32,105 nt of DNA, taken from assembly GCA_044866075.1 (NCBI GenBank), contig JBIOTQ010000017.1, positions 1-32,105 on the forward strand, written 5' to 3'. Each line of letters begins with the position of its first letter. Within the stretch, counting starts at the first letter, position 1. The notes beneath the pieces were generated by a model, which was given only the letters and a program-made list of their open reading frames with translations, ran no database searches and was not told the DNA's origin. Of this stretch, positions 14,900 through 23,135 are shown piece after piece. The DNA comes from JBASRP01 sp044866075 (GTDB taxonomy: Bacteria; Actinomycetota; AC-67). The position numbers were made by a program, and so were the translations under genes.

Positions 14900-15083
14900 G
14901 CTGTACGCAAGAGCTCGCAAGATTTGGGCGGCCCCCGAGGCCGCCCGCCAACATCTTGGGGGTCTTGTGGACGGCCTGGGGACGGGCAGGGCGTCGTTGC
15001 GGAAAGGTGGGGCGGCTGTGGGGATTCGTTGTGGACGTCGTGTCGTCGTTGGTGTCGTACCCTCCCGCTAACGTCGTCTCACG
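14900..15083 (+). other. Long non-coding leader or small RNA before dnaB
   Basis: This stretch has no convincing reading frame. It begins with a GC-rich hairpin, gggcggcc (14926-14933), loop cccga, ggccgccc (14939-14946), which can be extended by gat/atc and tt/aa pairs outside. After that the strand is rich in G and T with three TGTGG words (14966, 15017, 15030). A second -10-like TAACGT lies at 15069-15074, directly before dnaB. The segment between may be an independent small RNA or a regulated leader. Confidence 0.35.
15069..15074 (+). promoter_or_regulatory. Candidate -10 box (TAACGT) for leaderless dnaB mRNA
   Basis: TAACGT ends nine bases before the dnaB ATG at 15084. No Shine-Dalgarno is present, so translation from a leaderless or nearly leaderless transcript fits. 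Confidence 0.35.
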
Positions 15084-16439
15084 ATGCCTTCCAGCTTCAC
15101 GGAAGACTCGACGTCCGTAACCGGACGCGTCCCGCCGCACAATCTCGAGGCTGAGCAATCGGTCCTCGGGTCGATGATGCTGTCGAAAACGGCGATCGCC
15201 GACGTCCTCGAGAAGCTCCGGCCCGACGACTTCTACCGCGAAGCGCACATCCGGATCTGCCAGACGATCATGGATCTGTTCTCCGCAGGCGAGCCGTGCG
15301 ACGCGATCACCGTTCCCGATGAGCTCGAGCGCCGCGCCCAGCTCGAGTCGGTCGGCGGCCGGCCCTACGTGCACACGCTCGTGGCGTCGGTGCCGCATCC
15401 GGGAAACGCAGGCTTCTACGCGAAGATCGTCTCCGAGCTCGCCACCCTCCGGCGCCTGATCGACGCCGCGTCTCGCATCTCTCAGGAATGCTTCGAGGTC
15501 CCCGACGACATCGAAGAGATGGTGAACAAGGCCGGCGAGCTGGTCTACGGCGTCGCGGCGGGCCGGATCCACTCGGACTTTCGGCCGATCCGCGAGCTGC
15601 TGACCGAGAGCATGGAGTCCCTCGACCGCCTGGCCGCGCACGAGGGCGACGTCACCGGGGTCCCCACCGGGTTCCGTGACCTCGACTCGCGCCTGTCCGG
15701 CCTGCAGCCGCAGAACCTGGTTCTCGTCGCCGCGCGGCCCGCGATGGGCAAGAGCTCGTTCGTCATGAACATCGCGCACCACGTCTCGCTGCACGAGGAG
15801 ATCCCGGTCGTGATCTTCTCGCTCGAGATGAGCCAGAGCGAGATCGTGCAACGCCTGATCTGTTCCGAAGCGCGAGTCGACACGAAAGCGTTGCGCGCGG
15901 GGCGGATCAACGACGTCGAGTGGCAGCGGGTGTCCCAAGCTGTCGGTCGGCTGGACGCGGCGAAGCTATTCATCGACGACACGCCGTCGATCACGATGAT
16001 GGAGATCCGTGCGAAGTGCCAGCGGCTGAAGCGCAACGGCGCCCTCGGCTTGGTGATCGTGGACTACATCCAGCTCATGACCTCGACGCGCCGGACCGAG
16101 AACCGCGTCCAAGAGGTGAGCGACATCTCGCGCTCGCTGAAGATCTTGGCCAAGGAGCTCGACGTCCCGGTCCTGGCGGTCTCCCAGCTCTCGCGCCAGC
16201 CCGAGCAAGGCGGCGGGGACCGGCGCCCGCACCTCGCGCATCTGCGCGAATCCGGTGCCCTCGAGCAGGATGCCGACGTCGTGATGTTCATCTACCGTGA
16301 CGAGGTCTACAACAACGACACGCCGGCGCGCGGGGAGGCGGAGGTCATCGTCGCGAAACACCGGAACGGGCCGATCGGAACCGATAAGCTCGCGTTCCTT
16401 GGCCAGTTCACGAAGTTCGCGGACCTCGCCCGCACCTAG
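15084..16439 (+). CDS. dnaB: Replicative DNA helicase DnaB
   Basis: A 451-residue hexameric helicase that unwinds the chromosome at the replication fork. The N-terminal domain (about 17-120) opens PHNLEAEQSVLGSMML; the RecA-type domain has Walker A ARPAMGKSSF (Lys223), Walker B-like LGLVIVDYIQLM, and the late LAVSQLSRQPEQ and LRESGALEQDADVVMFIYRDE blocks. The length is normal and no intein interrupts it, unlike many actinobacterial dnaB genes. The motif usually read as R-x-x-K-R-P is GGDRRPHLAHL here, a mild change. The ATG at 15084 has no Shine-Dalgarno. An endonuclease III gene follows closely on the same strand. Confidence 0.98.
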   Translation: MPSSFTEDSTSVTGRVPPHNLEAEQSVLGSMMLSKTAIADVLEKLRPDDFYREAHIRICQTIMDLFSAGEPCDAITVPDELERRAQLESVGGRPYVHTLVASVPHPGNAGFYAKIVSELATLRRLIDAASRISQECFEVPDDIEEMVNKAGELVYGVAAGRIHSDFRPIRELLTESMESLDRLAAHEGDVTGVPTGFRDLDSRLSGLQPQNLVLVAARPAMGKSSFVMNIAHHVSLHEEIPVVIFSLEMSQSEIVQRLICSEARVDTKALRAGRINDVEWQRVSQAVGRLDAAKLFIDDTPSITMMEIRAKCQRLKRNGALGLVIVDYIQLMTSTRRTENRVQEVSDISRSLKILAKELDVPVLAVSQLSRQPEQGGGDRRPHLAHLRESGALEQDADVVMFIYRDEVYNNDTPARGEAEVIVAKHRNGPIGTDKLAFLGQFTKFADLART

Positions 16440-16491
16440 ACGCCGCGCGCGAGAGTCGCGCGACCGGCTGCAGCGGCGCGCGAAGGAGATC

Positions 16492-17178
16492 GTGCGCCGA
16501 TTGCTGCGCGCCTATCCGGCCGGACACCCGGCCCGGCCGCAGGGCGTGAGGAAGGATCCGCTCGCGGAGCTGATCTTCACGGTCTTGTCGCAGAACACGT
16601 CCGATGTGAACCGCGATCGCGCGTGGGCCTCGATGAAACGCGCGTACCCGCGGTGGGAGGACGTGCTCGGCGCGCGCACCCGCGATCTCGAAGACGCCAT
16701 CAAGATGGGGGGGCTCGCGAAGACGAAGGCGCCGCGGATCCAGGCGATCCTGCGCGAGGTCGTCGAACGCGAGGGCAAACCGTCGCTGGCGAAGCTCCGC
16801 AAGATGTCCGACGACGACGTCGCCGCGTTCCTGGCGACGCTGCCGGGGATCGGGCCGAAGACGATCGCCTGTGTCCTGGCGTTCTCGCTCGAAAGGCCCG
16901 TGCTACCCGTCGATACGCACGTGCATCGCGTGGGGGAACGCCTCGGACTGTTCCCGCCCAAGACACGAGAGGCCGAAGCGCAGGGGGCGCTGGAGGCGCT
17001 GGTGCCGCCGGCGAGGCGCGTCGATACGCACGTTGCGCTGATCGCACACGGCCGGACGACCTGTTCCGCGTTGCGACCGGCGTGCGAGCGCTGCGTCTTG
17101 GTCGATCTCTGCCCCTCGGCGTTCGCGGTCGGCCGCCCGCGCACGCCGGGGAACCCCGGCCGGCGCGGCAACGTCTAA
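16492..17178 (+). CDS. nth: Endonuclease III family DNA glycosylase/AP lyase
   Basis: A base-excision repair enzyme removing oxidised pyrimidines. The helix-hairpin-helix LPGIGPKT holds the catalytic Lys, about residue 123, and PVDTHVHRV holds the Asp, about 141. The C-terminal [4Fe-4S] loop is complete: Cys-x6-Cys-x2-Cys-x5-Cys in CSALRPACERCVLVDLC. The segment LIFTVLSQNTSD is the QNTSD variant of the usual AQTTD. The start is uncertain: no ATG occurs in frame. GTG at 16492 gives 228 residues but has a very close Shine-Dalgarno (aaggag); TTG at 16501 and a TTG inside dnaB (about 16399) are alternatives. It begins within about 50 nt of the dnaB stop and may be cotranscribed. Confidence 0.88.
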   Translation: MRRLLRAYPAGHPARPQGVRKDPLAELIFTVLSQNTSDVNRDRAWASMKRAYPRWEDVLGARTRDLEDAIKMGGLAKTKAPRIQAILREVVEREGKPSLAKLRKMSDDDVAAFLATLPGIGPKTIACVLAFSLERPVLPVDTHVHRVGERLGLFPPKTREAEAQGALEALVPPARRVDTHVALIAHGRTTCSALRPACERCVLVDLCPSAFAVGRPRTPGNPGRRGNV

Positions 17179-17211
17179 ACGGGCGTCTTCACCGGACGTC
17201 AGGAGGCGCCC

Positions 17212-18207
17212 ATGGCCCCCTCAAAGCTTCGATGGCTTCGCCGCGGCGCGATCGGCGTTGCGGTCCTTCTGGTCGCAGGATTCGCGGTCGGCGCACTTGC
17301 CGGCCGGAACGCCGACGAGCGCACCGCCACCAAGGCGCCCGTCGTCGCGGAGCAGGGACCGTCCCAGGCGAATCTCTACGGCGTCACCCAAGAGGGCGTT
17401 TCCGCGCCCGCCTCCCGGGCCGTAACCGACGCGTCGGGCACCGGCGGCTCCGCCGGCGCGACCGGAGCAGGGACGACCGCGGACGCTCTCGGCGCTCTTC
17501 CTCTTCCGGCGCCCGCCGACAACGTCATCAAGACGGCCGATCTCGCGATCGAGGTCGCGAAGGGCCGCATCGATCGCTCGTGGGAGCGGGTTTTCGCGAT
17601 CGCGTCCCGTCTGGGCGGCTTCGTCGTGTCCTCGAACCAAGGGGGGCCGACGCCGGTCGCCGAAAGCCGCGAGGATGATCCGCGTGTCGCCGAGATCGTG
17701 ATCCGGGTGCCCGCGACTCGTTTCGATCAGGCGCTCGCCGACCTATCGGGGGCCGATATCGGAAAGGTGACGCGCCGCGGGACGTCGGGGCAGGACGTGA
17801 CGCAAGAGTTCGTCGATCTCGAGAGCCGGCTCCGTCATTACCGCGCGCAGGAGTCCGTCCTGCTACGGATCATGTCGCGAGCGCGCACGATCGGCGACAC
17901 GATCTCGGTGCAGCAGCAGCTCTCGCAGGTGCAGCTGCAGATCGAGGAGATCACGGGTCGGCTGCGGTACCTGAAGGACCAGACGTCGTTCGCGACCATC
18001 TCGGTTCATCTCGCGGAGACCGGAGCGGTGGCGGGCGGTCCGTCCGACGGTCCTTCCTTCACCAAGGCCTGGGACACCGCGGTCGAGGGCCTCGAGCGCA
18101 TCGGCACTGGCCTGCTGATAGGCGCGACGTGGCTGTCGCCGTTCGCGCTGCTCGCCGTGGTCTGGCTGGTGACGCGTCGCTGGCGCGCTCGTCCGTCGGA
18201 GGCATGA
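17212..18207 (+). CDS. DUF4349 domain membrane protein
   Basis: A 331-residue protein with an N-terminal membrane helix (about 12-30), a Gly/Ala/Thr-rich linker, the DUF4349 domain from about 103 (NVIKTADLAIEVAKGRIDRSWERVFAIASRLGGFVVSS, VAEIVIRVPATRFDQALADLS, GQDVTQEFVDLESRLRHYRAQE), a coiled-coil-like part (ISVQQQLSQVQLQIEEITGRLRYL) and a C-terminal membrane helix (LLIGATWLSPFALLAVVWLVTRRW). The domain is thus outside and tethered at both ends. Family role is unknown. ATG at 17212 follows caggagg at good spacing, 33 nt after nth. Confidence 0.9.
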   Translation: MAPSKLRWLRRGAIGVAVLLVAGFAVGALAGRNADERTATKAPVVAEQGPSQANLYGVTQEGVSAPASRAVTDASGTGGSAGATGAGTTADALGALPLPAPADNVIKTADLAIEVAKGRIDRSWERVFAIASRLGGFVVSSNQGGPTPVAESREDDPRVAEIVIRVPATRFDQALADLSGADIGKVTRRGTSGQDVTQEFVDLESRLRHYRAQESVLLRIMSRARTIGDTISVQQQLSQVQLQIEEITGRLRYLKDQTSFATISVHLAETGAVAGGPSDGPSFTKAWDTAVEGLERIGTGLLIGATWLSPFALLAVVWLVTRRWRARPSEA

Positions 18208-18237
18208 CGCACGGTCGTCGGCGGGCGATACAGTGGC

Positions 18238-18259
18238 GGGGCCCCCGTGAGGGGGCCCC
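18238..18259 (+). promoter_or_regulatory. Perfect 9-bp GC hairpin with GTGA loop ending 3 nt before a start codon
   Basis: ggggccccc (18238-18246), loop gtga, gggggcccc (18251-18259); the start codon ATG is at 18263. The only G-rich Shine-Dalgarno candidate is inside the 3' arm, so the folded RNA would hide it. A GNRA-type loop makes it very stable. Without a T-run it is a poor intrinsic terminator for the preceding gene. Confidence 0.5.
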
Positions 18260-18262
18260 GTT

Positions 18263-19171
18263 ATGCGCTCACGCACCGGATATCTCGAGCTGATCCTCTG
18301 CGGATTCGTCTGGGGATCGATCGGCGTTCTCGTCAAAGAGGTGGACGTCTCCGCGCCGGTCATCGTGTTCTTCCGTCTGGCCCTCGGATCGGCGTCGGTG
18401 GTCGCGCTGTGGGCGCTGCGCGGCCGGCTCTCTGAGCTGCGCCTGCCGAAACCGCGCGGGGGCGTCATCGCGGTAGGGATCATCCTCGCGGTTCACTGGC
18501 TCGCGTTCATCGAGGCTTACAAGCGCATGTCCGTCGCGACGACGATCCTCGTCGTTTACGTGGGACCAGTGTTGATCGCCGCTGCGGCGCCGGCCGTGCT
18601 CCGCGAGCGGCTGGAGCGGCGCACGCTGTACGCGCTCGCGCTGTCTATTGCCGGCATCCTCCTGATCGCCGTGCCGTCCTCCGGTGAGGTGGATGGGTTG
18701 GGCCTCCTGTTCGCCGGCGTCGCCGCGGTGCTGTTCGCCGCGTTGGTGCTGACGCTCAAGAAACATGTGACGCCGCATCACCCGGCGCCGGCGATCGTGG
18801 TGTGGCAGCTCGGGATCGCGGCGATCGCGGTGTCCCCGTTCCTCGTCGCCGCGAGCGGGCACGAGATCGTACGCGCGGCTCCCGCGCTCCTGACACTCGG
18901 GGTGATCCACACCGGCGTGGTCGGGATCCTCTACGTCTCGGCGGTCGCGGTCGTCCAGGCGCAGCACGTGAGCATCCTCGTGTACCTCGAGCCGGTGACC
19001 GCGGTGCTGTGGGCGTGGGCGGTGCTCGGCGAGTCACCCAGCGCGGCCACGTTGCTCGGCGGCGTGCTGATCATCGTCGCGGGCCTGCTGATCGTCGTCC
19101 CGGGCTTGCGCGGTCTCCCGCCGGCGGCCCTCCCCGAGCCGGTGGACGCTCGCATCGGAGAAGCGCGTTGA
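18263..19171 (+). CDS. EamA/DMT-superfamily transporter
   Basis: A 302-residue inner-membrane protein with ten predicted hydrophobic helices in two EamA repeats. Typical sites are the opening ELILCGFVWGSIGVLVK, the end of repeat one TTILVVYVGPVLIAA..LRERLERRTL, and in repeat two VVQAQHVSILVYLEPVTAVLWAWAVLGESPSAATLLGGVLIIVAGLLIV. The family exports metabolites such as amino acids; the substrate here is unknown. The start codon is 3 nt behind a very stable hairpin that would hide its ribosome site. Its stop overlaps the next start by three bases (TTGA). Confidence 0.93.
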   Translation: MRSRTGYLELILCGFVWGSIGVLVKEVDVSAPVIVFFRLALGSASVVALWALRGRLSELRLPKPRGGVIAVGIILAVHWLAFIEAYKRMSVATTILVVYVGPVLIAAAAPAVLRERLERRTLYALALSIAGILLIAVPSSGEVDGLGLLFAGVAAVLFAALVLTLKKHVTPHHPAPAIVVWQLGIAAIAVSPFLVAASGHEIVRAAPALLTLGVIHTGVVGILYVSAVAVVQAQHVSILVYLEPVTAVLWAWAVLGESPSAATLLGGVLIIVAGLLIVVPGLRGLPPAALPEPVDARIGEAR

Positions 19172-19377
19172 TCACGCTGCCGCAGCTCGTCGCTGAGATC
19201 GTGATGGCGCTCGGCGGTGCGCTGCTCTTGGCGAACGTATACGCGCTCCTTCAGCCGCGGTTCCGTCCGGAGAAGACGCCGGCGAAGCCCATCCAACGGG
19301 GCCGGGCTCTGACGAACGCGATCATCGGACTCCTCGTGTTCGTGTGGGGCTTCGCGTCGTTCATCGCCCGGCTCTGA
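19168..19377 (+). CDS. Small two-helix membrane protein
   Basis: A 69-residue protein beginning at TTG 19168, which overlaps the EamA stop; ggagaag lies upstream at a usable distance. Two hydrophobic segments (LVAEIVMALGGALLLANVYALL and ALTNAIIGLLVFVWGFASFIA) enclose a basic loop (RFRPEKTPAKPIQRGR). No family recognised. The coupled position between the transporter and the hydrolase (next ATG shares one base with its TGA) supports a real gene. Confidence 0.72.
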   Translation: MITLPQLVAEIVMALGGALLLANVYALLQPRFRPEKTPAKPIQRGRALTNAIIGLLVFVWGFASFIARL

Positions 19378-20171
19378 TGTTCGTCGAGGTCGCCGGGCTC
19401 CGGGTCGCGTACGAACGCGTCGGGCAAGGCCCGCCTGTCGTGCTGGTTCCCGGGTACGTCGGCGACGCGGTCACGACCTGGCGGCATCAGCTCGACAACC
19501 TTTCGAACGAGTACACCGTGGTCGCCTGGGACAACCCTGGGTCGGGACGCTCGTCTGATCCGCCCGAGTCTTTCTCGCTGGCGGACTTCGCCGACTGCCT
19601 CGCGGGGTTCATCCATGAGATTGGGGTGGAACGGCCGCACGTCGCCGGCCTGTCGTTCGGCGGAGGCTTGTCGCTCGAGCTGTACCGACGGCACCGCCCG
19701 CTTCCGCGCTCGCTGGTTCTTGCGGACACGTACGCTGGATGGGCGGGCTCGCTTCCCGCGGACCAGGTTGCCTTTCGGCTGAATCAGGTCCTGCAGCTCG
19801 CCGATCGTCCGCCGGAGAAGTTTGCCGCCGCCGTCGCTCCGACGATGTTCTCGTCGTCCGTTCACCGCGAGATCCTCGACGCGTTCGCCGCCAGCATCGC
19901 GAAGTTCCATCCCGTCGGGTTGCGCGCGATGGCCCGCGCCTTCGCGGAAGCCGACGTTCGCGACGTCCTTTCCCGCATCGAGGTCCCGACGCTGCTCCTG
20001 TACGGCGACGAAGATGAGCGCGCGCCGCTGTCCGTCGCGCGAGACCTCCACGCAGCCATCCCGAACTCGAAGCTCGTGCTCATCCCCGGCGTCGGGCACG
20101 TCAGCAGCGTCCAAGCGCCGGAGAGGTTCACGGAAGAGGTGCGGTCGTTCCTGCGCGACGTCGGCCGCTGA
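19377..20171 (+). CDS. Alpha/beta hydrolase
   Basis: A 264-residue alpha/beta-fold hydrolase with a full catalytic triad: Ser93 in the nucleophile elbow GLSFGG, Asp211 in LYGDEDERAP and His241 in PGVGHVSS. The oxyanion segment VLVPGYVGD is in place of HGxPG. Substrate is not predictable; lactone, ester and C-C hydrolases share this layout. ATG at 19377 shares its first base with the upstream TGA, so it is coupled to the small membrane protein; ATG is preferred to a longer frame start within that gene. The stop is one base from the CCA end of the tRNA on the other strand. Confidence 0.93.
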   Translation: MFVEVAGLRVAYERVGQGPPVVLVPGYVGDAVTTWRHQLDNLSNEYTVVAWDNPGSGRSSDPPESFSLADFADCLAGFIHEIGVERPHVAGLSFGGGLSLELYRRHRPLPRSLVLADTYAGWAGSLPADQVAFRLNQVLQLADRPPEKFAAAVAPTMFSSSVHREILDAFAASIAKFHPVGLRAMARAFAEADVRDVLSRIEVPTLLLYGDEDERAPLSVARDLHAAIPNSKLVLIPGVGHVSSVQAPERFTEEVRSFLRDVGR

Positions 20172-20172
20172 G

Positions 20173-20246
20173 TGGAGCGGGCGAAGGGAATCGGACCCTC
20201 GTCTAGAGCTTGGGAAGCTCTCGTTCTACCATTGAACTACGCCCGC
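20173..20246 (-). tRNA. tRNA-Gly (anticodon CCC), CCA end encoded
   Basis: On the minus strand the 74-nt cloverleaf has a 7-bp acceptor stem gcgggcg/cgcccgc, a D arm gttc-aatggta-gaac, an anticodon arm agagc-ttcccaa-gctct (anticodon CCC at 20214-20212), and a T arm gaggg-tccgatt-ccctt. The discriminator is U, as usual for Gly, followed by encoded CCA. The T loop reads TCCGATT, so position 55 is C instead of the almost universal T (pseudouridine). A TAGCGT -10 candidate lies at 20262-20257. Confidence 0.95.
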
Positions 20247-20283
20247 GAGGAAGGCCACGCTACCGGAACAACGAGGCCGCCGC

Positions 20284-20289
20284 TACCCT
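20284..20289 (+). promoter_or_regulatory. Candidate -10 box (TACCCT) for leaderless LuxR-type regulator mRNA
   Basis: TACCCT ends seven bases before the GTG at 20297, with no Shine-Dalgarno. The predicted transcript start falls at or one base before the start codon. Confidence 0.4.
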
Positions 20290-20296
20290 GACGCTC

Positions 20297-21931
20297 GTGA
20301 CCACGACGGCAAAGGCCCTCGACAAAGGTCGTGAGGCTTTCTCGCGGAAGCGGTGGGGCGATGCGGTCGCCGAGCTGTCGGCCGCCGGCCGTCGGTCCCC
20401 GCTCGACGCGGACGATCTCCTGCTCCTTGCCACGGCGTCGATCTTGACGGGCCGGGTCGACGAGGGGATCGAAGCAGCGACGCGCGCGTACAACGCGTTC
20501 GTTCGCGACGAGCTCGTGGAGCAGGCCGCGCGGGCCGCTTTCTACCTGTGCATGGAATTCTTGAACCGCGGTGACCGGGCTCAAGCGAACGGCTGGCTGT
20601 CACGAGCCGCTCGGCTTCTCGCGGACGGGCAAGATTGCGTCGAGCAGGGATACGTGATCCTCCCGACGGCCCTGCAGCACTTGTTCGCCGGCGATGCCGC
20701 GACGGCCCTCGAGATGCTCGTCCAGGTGTCCACGATCGCCGAACGATTCGGCGATCCGGATCTCCTCGCTCTTGGCCGCCTCGGCCGCGGGAACGCCTTG
20801 GTCTTGCTCGGCCGCATCGCCGAGGGGCTCACCTTCATCGACGAGGCGATGCTCGCCGTGATCGGCGGCGAGGTATCGCCCATCCAGTCGGGCATCGTGT
20901 ACTGCGCGGTCATCGAGTTGTGTCAGGAGATCTTCGACGTGCGCCGGGCCGGGGAATGGACGGCTGCTCTGGCGCGCTGGTGCGACGCGCAGCCGGACCT
21001 CGTGCCATTCCGCGGACAGTGCCTCGTGCACCGCGCGGAGATCCTGCAGCTGCACGGCGACTGGCCGGACGCATTGCACGAAGCGGAGCGCGCCGAGAAG
21101 TGGCTGTCGGACCCTCCGACCCCCGCGGTCGGCGCCGCGCATTACCAGCTCGGCGAGATCCATCGATTGCGTGGCGACTTCGCGAACGCCGAAGAGTCCT
21201 ACAAGCGAGCGAGCCTGAACGGACGGAACCCGCAGCCGGGGATGGCGCTCATGCGGCTCGCGCAGGGGCAGATCGAGGCGGCGACGGCGTCGATCAGACG
21301 TGAGGCTGACGAGGCGACCGATCCCGTGTCGCAGGCGAAGCTGCTTCCCGCGTTCGTCGAGATCTCGCTGGCAGCCGGGGACCTGCCGGCCGCACGCTCC
21401 GCTGCCGACGAGCTTGCTTCGATCGCCGGGCGCTTCGACGCTCCGATGCTGCGGGCGTTAGCCGCGTATGCGATTGGGTCTGTGCTCCTCGCAGAAGGCG
21501 ACGCCCGCGCTGCGGTCGCGGCGCTGCGCCCGGCGTCGGCGGCGTGGCAGGAGCTCGGCGCGCGTTACGACGTCGCGCGTGCACGCGTGCTGATCGCGCT
21601 CGCTTGCCGGGATCTCGGCGATCGAGACACGGCGGACCTCGAGCTGGAGGCGGCGCGCACAACCTTCGAGCAGCTCGGTGCGGCGCCGGCGCTGGCCCGT
21701 CTCGCTTCCGTCTCGGCGCCGGCGACGACGAAGGACACGGGCGGGCTGACCGCTCGCGAGATCGAGGTCTTGCGCTTGATCGCGTCCGGCAAGACCAACC
21801 GCGCCATCGCGGGCGAGCTCGTGCTGAGCGAGAAGACCGTCGCCCGTCACGTGAGCAACATCTTCACGAAGCTGGACCTCTCGTCCCGCGCGGCGGCCAC
21901 CGCCTACGCCTACGAGCACGACCTCGTCTAG
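20297..21931 (+). CDS. LuxR-type transcription regulator with TPR-like sensor region
   Basis: A 544-residue protein. About 470 residues form a helical TPR-like solenoid (repeated A-x-x-x-G patterns such as LGEIHRLRGDFANAEESYKRA and AYAIGSVLLAEGDARAAVAALRPA). The C-terminal 65 residues are the LuxR/GerE DNA-binding domain: GGLTAREIEVLRLIASGKTNRAIAGELVLSEKTVARHVSNIFTKL. There is no Walker motif, so this is not a full MalT/LAL-type ATPase. The longer frame start at 20210 would run through the tRNA on the other strand; GTG at 20297 with TACCCT just before it is preferred. The flavin monooxygenase that follows about 106 nt downstream is the likely target or partner. Confidence 0.9.
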   Translation: MTTTAKALDKGREAFSRKRWGDAVAELSAAGRRSPLDADDLLLLATASILTGRVDEGIEAATRAYNAFVRDELVEQAARAAFYLCMEFLNRGDRAQANGWLSRAARLLADGQDCVEQGYVILPTALQHLFAGDAATALEMLVQVSTIAERFGDPDLLALGRLGRGNALVLLGRIAEGLTFIDEAMLAVIGGEVSPIQSGIVYCAVIELCQEIFDVRRAGEWTAALARWCDAQPDLVPFRGQCLVHRAEILQLHGDWPDALHEAERAEKWLSDPPTPAVGAAHYQLGEIHRLRGDFANAEESYKRASLNGRNPQPGMALMRLAQGQIEAATASIRREADEATDPVSQAKLLPAFVEISLAAGDLPAARSAADELASIAGRFDAPMLRALAAYAIGSVLLAEGDARAAVAALRPASAAWQELGARYDVARARVLIALACRDLGDRDTADLELEAARTTFEQLGAAPALARLASVSAPATTKDTGGLTAREIEVLRLIASGKTNRAIAGELVLSEKTVARHVSNIFTKLDLSSRAAATAYAYEHDLV

Positions 21932-22037
21932 ATACATAGGAATACCCAGGCCGCTCCGCCGCAGGTTGGGTGCTTCTCCCGATGCGTCTCGTGCCGACGC
22001 CGACGTAGCGTCGCGCCAACGACGATAAGGGGGAGCC

Positions 22038-23135
22038 ATGGACGCGGAGCGCTTCGAAACGGTCGTTATCGGCGGGGGGCAGGCGGGCCTGAAGGCCGGG
22101 TACTACCTGGCGAAGGCAGGCCGGCCGTTCGTGATCCTCGACGCGTACGAACGGACCGGCGATGCCTGGCGCAAGCGCTGGGACTCGCTTCGCCTATTCA
22201 CCCCCGCCCGCTTCAACGGATTGCCCGGCTGGCGTTACCCCGCGCGCCCCCACTACTTCCCGACCAAGGACGAGATGGCCGACTATCTCGAGGCGTACGC
22301 GGCGCGCTTCCAGCTGCCCGTCCTTCACGGCGTTGCCGTCGAGCGGGTAGCGAAGGTGGACGATCGTTTCGTGATCACGGCCGGCGACCGCCGCTTCGAA
22401 GCCGACAACGTTGTCGTCGCGACCGGTGCGAACCGCGTTCCGAAGTTGCCCGCGTTCGCGGCGCAGCTCGACTCCCGAATCGTGCAGATGCATTCGAGCC
22501 AGTACAAGAATCCAGCGCAGTTGCGAGAGGGCGGTGTCCTCGCGGTCGGCGTCGGCAACTCGGGAGCGGAGATCGCGTACGAGCTCGTGCAGTCGAGGCC
22601 AACGTGGCTCGCGGGGAAGGAGTCGGGACAGATCCCGGTTCCCCACAGCAGCAAGCGGGCGCAGGTTGTCTTCTCCGTCATCCGATTCATAGGTCACTTC
22701 GTCCTGACCTACGGCACACCGATCGGACGGAAGGTCATCCCCAAGATGCGGACGAAGGCCGACCCGCTCATCCGACGTCGCACGAAGGACCTCGCCGCGG
22801 CCGGTATCGAGCGTGTCCCCCGCGTCGTCGGCGTCAGCGACGGACTTCCGGTCTTCGAGGACGGCCGCACGCTGGACGTGCCGAACGTGATCTGGTGCAC
22901 GGGATACCGTTACGAGTTCTCGTGGATCGACCTGCCCGCGTTCCAAACGGATGGCGAGCCGATCCACACCCGCGGCGTATCGACGGAGCCGGGTCTGTAT
23001 TTCGTCGGTCTTTCGTTCCAGTACTCGGCCACGTCCGAGGTCCTGCCGGGCCGCGGCCGCGACGCCGATTTCGTCGTCGATCACCTCGTGAGCCGCAGCC
23101 GCAGCACACGCGAGCGAGAACGCGTTCCCGCGTGA
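22038..23135 (+). CDS. FAD/NAD(P)-dependent flavin monooxygenase-like oxidoreductase
   Basis: A 365-residue protein of the flavin-containing or Baeyer-Villiger monooxygenase type. The FAD-binding Rossmann motif is VIGGGQAGLKAGYYL near the start; a second dinucleotide motif GVGNSGAEIAYEL follows in the middle, and NVVVATGANRVPKLP and VIWCTGYRYEFSWI are typical. RWDSLRLFTPARFNGLPG resembles the FMO-like conserved block. The substrate is unknown. ATG at 22038 follows aaggggg. The stop overlaps the start of the small ORF downstream by GTGA. Confidence 0.92.
   Translation: MDAERFETVVIGGGQAGLKAGYYLAKAGRPFVILDAYERTGDAWRKRWDSLRLFTPARFNGLPGWRYPARPHYFPTKDEMADYLEAYAARFQLPVLHGVAVERVAKVDDRFVITAGDRRFEADNVVVATGANRVPKLPAFAAQLDSRIVQMHSSQYKNPAQLREGGVLAVGVGNSGAEIAYELVQSRPTWLAGKESGQIPVPHSSKRAQVVFSVIRFIGHFVLTYGTPIGRKVIPKMRTKADPLIRRRTKDLAAAGIERVPRVVGVSDGLPVFEDGRTLDVPNVIWCTGYRYEFSWIDLPAFQTDGEPIHTRGVSTEPGLYFVGLSFQYSATSEVLPGRGRDADFVVDHLVSRSRSTRERERVPA

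Noticed and set aside
14966..15038. Three TGTGG words before dnaB as possible DnaA boxes
   Set aside because: They match the box TTGTCCACA at about 6-7 of 9 bases only, and similar TGTGGAC words occur elsewhere in the window (for example near base 13), so no origin is claimed.
15084..16439. Intein in dnaB
   Set aside because: The frame is of normal length and the motifs where inteins often insert are continuous.
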